Shown piece after piece: positions 51,501-57,500 of a stretch of 64,000 bases of DNA. The translations under genes and the position numbers were made by a program. The DNA is from Aquimarina muelleri DSM 19832 (GTDB taxonomy: Bacteria > Bacteroidota > Bacteroidia > Flavobacteriales > Flavobacteriaceae). The number at the start of each line of letters is the position of its first letter. Position 1 is the first letter of the stretch. Location of the stretch: positions 124,001 through 188,000 of the forward strand of contig NZ_AUML01000003.1 of the NCBI RefSeq assembly GCF_000430665.1, written 5' to 3'. The notes below the pieces were generated by a model. It was not told the DNA's origin, searched no databases, and was given only the letters and a program-made list of their open reading frames with translations.

Positions 51501-54500
51501 TTGTGTTGTAATATAATCTTATCTTCATTACGTTTTTGCTCATACGCAATTGAAAAATCTTCTAGAAGAAGTCTCCAAGATACTCCATCAATTACTAAAT
51601 GATGTATTACTAATAAAAGGTGATCTCCTTGATTTGTTTTAAACAAGGTAATCTTTATTGGTGCTATTGATAGATCTATACTTTTCTGAATCTTTTGTGC
51701 TTCTTTTTCTATAGTATCATTAGGGGATTGATCCTCTGTTAAATCTATTACCGAAACCTCATAAAGATTTTCTGTTACTGGTTCTATTTTTTGTACTGGT
51801 AATATCTCAGATGAGTTTTTTGCAATAAATACTGTTCTTAACATATCGTGATGTGATACGATTTCTTTAAAAACAGTATTTAGAATCTCTAAATCAAACC
51901 CTTCCGCTTTAAATAACATTATGGATTGATTAAAGTGATTCTCATCTATCAAATCTTCTTTAAAAAACCATTGCTGAATTGGTGTTAATGATACTTCGCC
52001 TGTTATTTCTCCCTGCTCTGCCAGTATAGACACACCAACAACGACACATTTACTTAACTCTTTTATAGTTGGATACTCAAATAAATCTCTAACCTTAATT
52101 TGAAGATTTACCTTTGCTAATTTAGCGGTAACCTGAATTGCTTTTATAGAGTCTCCTCCAATATTAAAGAAATTACTATTGACACTAATTTTCTCTATAC
52201 CTAAAACCTCTTCCCATGCCTTTGTTAACTGTATTTCATGATCTGTTACTGGTGCTATATAGGTTTCTTCTTGTGACACTTCTGGTATTGGTAATGCTTT
52301 TCTATCTACTTTTCCATTGGCGTTTAATGGTAATTGATCTAATGCTACAAAAAACGATGGAATCATATAATGTGGCAGATGTTCCGAAAGATACTTTCTT
52401 AAAGCATCTCCAGTAGTTGTTTCTTTAGATACATAATAAGCACATAAGTACTTGTCATGTTCACCCGCTACAGTAACAACACATTCCTTAATAGATTGAT
52501 GATTTAATATATGATGTGTTACTTCTTCTGGTTCTATTCTAAAACCTCTTATTTTTACTTGATTATCAACTCTACCCATAAAATCTATAGTACCATCGGG
52601 TAACCATCGCGCTAAATCACCAGTACGATATAGTTTTTCATTTTCTTTAAAAGGACTCTCTATAAATTTTTCTTTGGTAAGAGCTTTATTATTTAAATAT
52701 CCTCTTGCAACTCCATCTCCTCCTACTAATAACTCTCCTACCACTCCAATAGGCTGCAATTGTATTAACTGGTTACATATATAAGCGGTAGAATTACTTA
52801 TAGGTTTACCGATAGGAATAGTATCATTGTACTGCTGTTGTATAAGATGGGTTGTAGAAAATGTTGTATTTTCTGTTGGACCGTATCCATTTATTAATTT
52901 TAGTAAAGGATATGCTTTTCTTACTTTATTTATATGATTAGGAGATAACTTGTCTCCTCCGACCAATAGATATTCTAAAGTTTTAAAAATAGTGTGATCT
53001 TGATTGACTAATTGATTAAATAGTGACGATGTTAGCCACAATGTATTTATTGCATATTTATCAATAGATTGCCCTAAATCTTTTACATCCAACAAAGTAT
53101 CGTCGTCCACCATGAAAAGACTACCTCCATTTAATAAGCTCCCCCATATCTCTATTGTAGTAGCATCAAATACAGGTGCACCTGTTTGTAAAAATCTTGT
53201 TTCTTTATTTAATCGCATGTAGGTACAATTTTTAACTAATCGTACCACATTTTTATGTTCTATTAGTACCCCTTTAGGTTGTCCTGTGGATCCCGAAGTA
53301 TACATAATATAGCAAAGATCACCTCCATTAATAAGGTCCTTACATTTATATTTTGTTGGATATTGCAAATTATTATCTGTATAGAATAATAGTTCTCCTT
53401 TATACCAACTACTTTCTTTAAATATTTGATCATATTGCTGTTCTAAAACCACTACTTTGGTTTTAGTATCTTCTATAATATATCTTGTTGTTTCTTTTGG
53501 TGATTTGGGAGATAAAGGAAGATATACAGCTCCTGTTTTTAAAATCCCAAGAATCGTTACAATCATTTCTATAGATCTATTAAACATTAGACCTACAGTT
53601 TCTCCTTTTTTTACTCCTAATACTGTTAGCGCATTTGCTACTTGATTAGATTGTTGCTCTAACTCCTTATAAATCAGTGTTTTTTCATAATAACCTATAG
53701 CGATTGTATCCGGAGTTTTATGCGCCTGCTCTGTAAACAGTTCCTGAATAGTTTTATCTTTTGGATATTGAACTGTAGTATTATTAAACTCATGAAGAAT
53801 ACACTTAGTTTCTTCTTTAGATATCATCTCTACTTCATCCAGTTTTCTAGAAGGATCACTTATAATTGCCCGTAAAACATTCTTAAAATGTTCTGCAAGT
53901 CGAATAATGGTTTCTTCCTTAAATAATTGTACGCAGTACTCTATATTTAACCAAATTTGGTCTTCTACCTCTGCACAAAAGACACTTAGATCAAAATTAG
54001 AAGTCGTTCCTTTAGCCTCATATGGTTTAATCTTTATCTGGTCTAATGTTATATCTTCTTTTGCAAAATCCTGAATAGTAAATAATGTATCAAACAACGG
54101 ATTTCTACTACTATCCCGTTTTACATCCAAAGCTTCAACTAATGCATCAAAAGGGAAATCCTGATGATCTAACGCATTCGTTATTTTTTTCTTAACCTCA
54201 TCAAGAAATGTAGTAAATGATTTCTCTCCAGATGGAAATGTTCTAATAGCAAATGTATTAACGAACATTCCTATCATATTTTCTATATCTACATGATTTC
54301 TTCCTGATGTTACAGAACCTACAACAATATCTTCTTGATTTGTATATTTTGATAATGTAACATAATAAGCTGCAAATAAAACCATAAAAGATGTCGTCCC
54401 TTCTTGGTTTGCTAATTTTTGTATCCCATATACGAGAGATTTATCCAACTCTATCGTATGCTTTTCTCCTTCGAAACTTTGGATTGCAGGGCGAGGAAAA

Positions 54501-57500
54501 TCTGTAGGTAATTCTAATACAGGTATTTCATTTTTAAACTCTTCTAGCCAATATTTTTGGTGTTTTATAATAGCTTCTGTACCATATAATTCATTCTGCC
54601 ATTTTGCAAAATCTTTATACTGTACTTTTAATGGCTTAAGAATTCCTCCTTCATATAATGTACACAATTGTTCTATTAAAATTGCAGACGACACCCCATC
54701 TGAGATGATATGATGCATCGAAATAACAAGCAGATATTGAGTTATTTCTTTATCATTTATTTCTACAATTTTAACTTTAAATAATCCAGGGCTTTTAAGA
54801 TTAAAAGGGGCTATAAAATCGGAAACAACTGTATCTATTTCTAATGATGTAGTCTTTTCATAATCCAGTTTAAAATCAACTTGTTTATGAATATATTGTA
54901 CTGGACGATTTTCTACAATATCAAATGAGGTTCGCAACGTTTCATGCTCATCTATAATTTGAATAAAAGCTTTTTCTAACGTATCAATATCTAAATTTCC
55001 TTCTATTAAAGCAAAATCTATAGTATTGTACACTGTACTTTCTTCATCTATTTGCTGTAAGGCGTACATACGTTTCTGAGCAGAAGATAATTCATAATAT
55101 TCTTGTACTGGTAATGGTAGAATATCTATATATTGACTACTATCTGCTCTAGTAATATATGCCGCTTGTTTTCTAATAGTTCGTAGTTCAAAAAGGCTGG
55201 ATATATTAATTTCTATTTCAAATTCTTTCTTGATTTTAGAAGAAAGGGTAAGTATTTTTAAAGAATGACCTCCCATTTCAAAAAAGTCATTATCAATACC
55301 TACATCGTCTATATTTAGTAGAGATTGCCATAATTGTACTAGTTTTTCTTCTGTATCATTGGTAGGTGGAATAACCGTTTGTGACTGCCACTGCATTCCT
55401 GTTGGGAGTGGTAATTGCTTTCTGTCTATTTTTCGATTAGCTGTTAGTGGTATCTGTTCTAATTGCATAAAATATGCGGGCACCATATAATCTGGCAAAC
55501 TTTTTTCTAAAAATAAACGAACAGATTCCTGTATATTTGCTTTTTCTTCATCAGTAACCGTATTGTTTATAAGCTCATAGTATGCTGTTAAATAATAAAG
55601 TTCATCATTATCTTTTGTAGCAGTTACCACAGTTTGTACAATATCGGGATGTTTTAAAAGTGTATCTTCTATTTCTCCTACTTCTATTCGATATCCTCTT
55701 ACTTTTACCTGAAAATCTTCTCTTCCTAAAAAAGCGACATTGCCATCTGGCAACCATTTAGCTAAATCCCCAGTTTTATATAATCGAGTTCCTGATATGT
55801 ATGGATTCGGTACAAATCGATCTATTGTTAGCTTTTCTGTTTCTTCTACATATTGCTTATTCAGGTATCCTCTAGCCACTCCTTCTCCTCCAATATATAA
55901 TTCTCCTACTACTCCTATCGGAAGCATATTCATTGCTTTATCTAGGATATAACACTGCATATTACTCATAGGTTTACCTATCGGTACATTACCTATACTA
56001 TCCAGTTCTTCTGCTGGCTTCTCATAGTATGTGGTATCTACCGTGGCTTCTGTAACCCCATAACTATTGATTATTCTAATATCATTACCAAAACGAGAAA
56101 CTACTTCTTTAAAATCTTTCATTCTACACACATCTGATCCTATACTTACTAGTTTAAGATGTTCCAGATGCAACTTATTCTCATATATATATTCCAAAAA
56201 TGGAATCACTAAAGCTGGTGTTGCTTCAAAAAGAGTAATTTTATGGCTATCTACTAATTGGTATAATGCTTTCCAATCTAATTTTAGGTGATCTGGACAG
56301 ATAACTAATGTTCCTCCATTCAAAAGGGAACGCCCTAAATCTCCACAAAAAACATCAAAAGAAAAACCTGCCATTTGAAGCAGATTAGGATTAATGTCTC
56401 CTAACTTGAAATCGTTTCTCCATGCAAAAGTGTTATTTACAAAATTGCGATGCTCTACCATAACTCCTTTTGGTTTGCCGGTAGATCCAGATGTAAAAAT
56501 AACATAAGCAAGGTTATGGGAGTTTACTGCACTGGTTACTTCTGCTACCTGTTCTTTAGACCATTCTATTGTTCCTACATTAATAAAATCGCCCTTATAG
56601 TTTATTGTATCACTTAGCTCTGATTGGGTCAAAATCTTATTTGTACCACTACTTGCAATCATATAAGATATTCTATCTTCTGGATAAGAAATATCTAATG
56701 GAAGATATGCTCCTCCTGCTTTTAATACTGCAAGAACAGATACTATTGTGGTTATATTCCGTTTTGCATAAATTCCGATTATTTCATCAGGTTGCACTCC
56801 TTTTTTAAGTAATACTGCTGCTAATTGATTTGCTCTGTTATTTAATTCATTATATGTAAGTTCTTCTTCTTCAAATACTACTGCAATTTGCTCTGGTGTT
56901 TTAATGCATTGCGCTTCGAACAACTGATGAAACGTAATCTCTTTATCTACTTCTAGATACGTTTGATTAAACCCTAATTGATGGGTTACTTCCTCGTCAG
57001 AAATAATGGAAATATCCTGAACTACAGTATTTGGTTTATCTATAATAGTAGCTATTATTTTAGCTAATTGTTCAGGTACTTGGCTGGCGATACTGCTATC
57101 ATATATTAGACTATTATAATATATTTCTACTACCAAATTCTTTCCTGGAACAACTGTTACATCAAAGTTATAGCTAGTTTGGGTAAATAATTTAACATCT
57201 TCGATTTTAAGGCTTAGTGCTTCTTCTAATCCCATTTTACCTACTTCTTCTGATAAAGGATAATTCTCGAATACCAAAATATTATCGATCAACTCATTTT
57301 TTAATTCACTTGCTATCTGGATTTCATGAAGTGGAAAATACTCATAGGATTGCGCTGCTAGTGTTTGTTGGTTGATTTCTTTTATTAAGTCAATACAAGT
57401 TGTTTCTGAAGTTGCAGTTACTCTTACTGGAATTGTATTAATAAAAAGCCCAACCATTTCTTCTACTCCTGATACTTCTGGATTTCTTCCAGATACAACA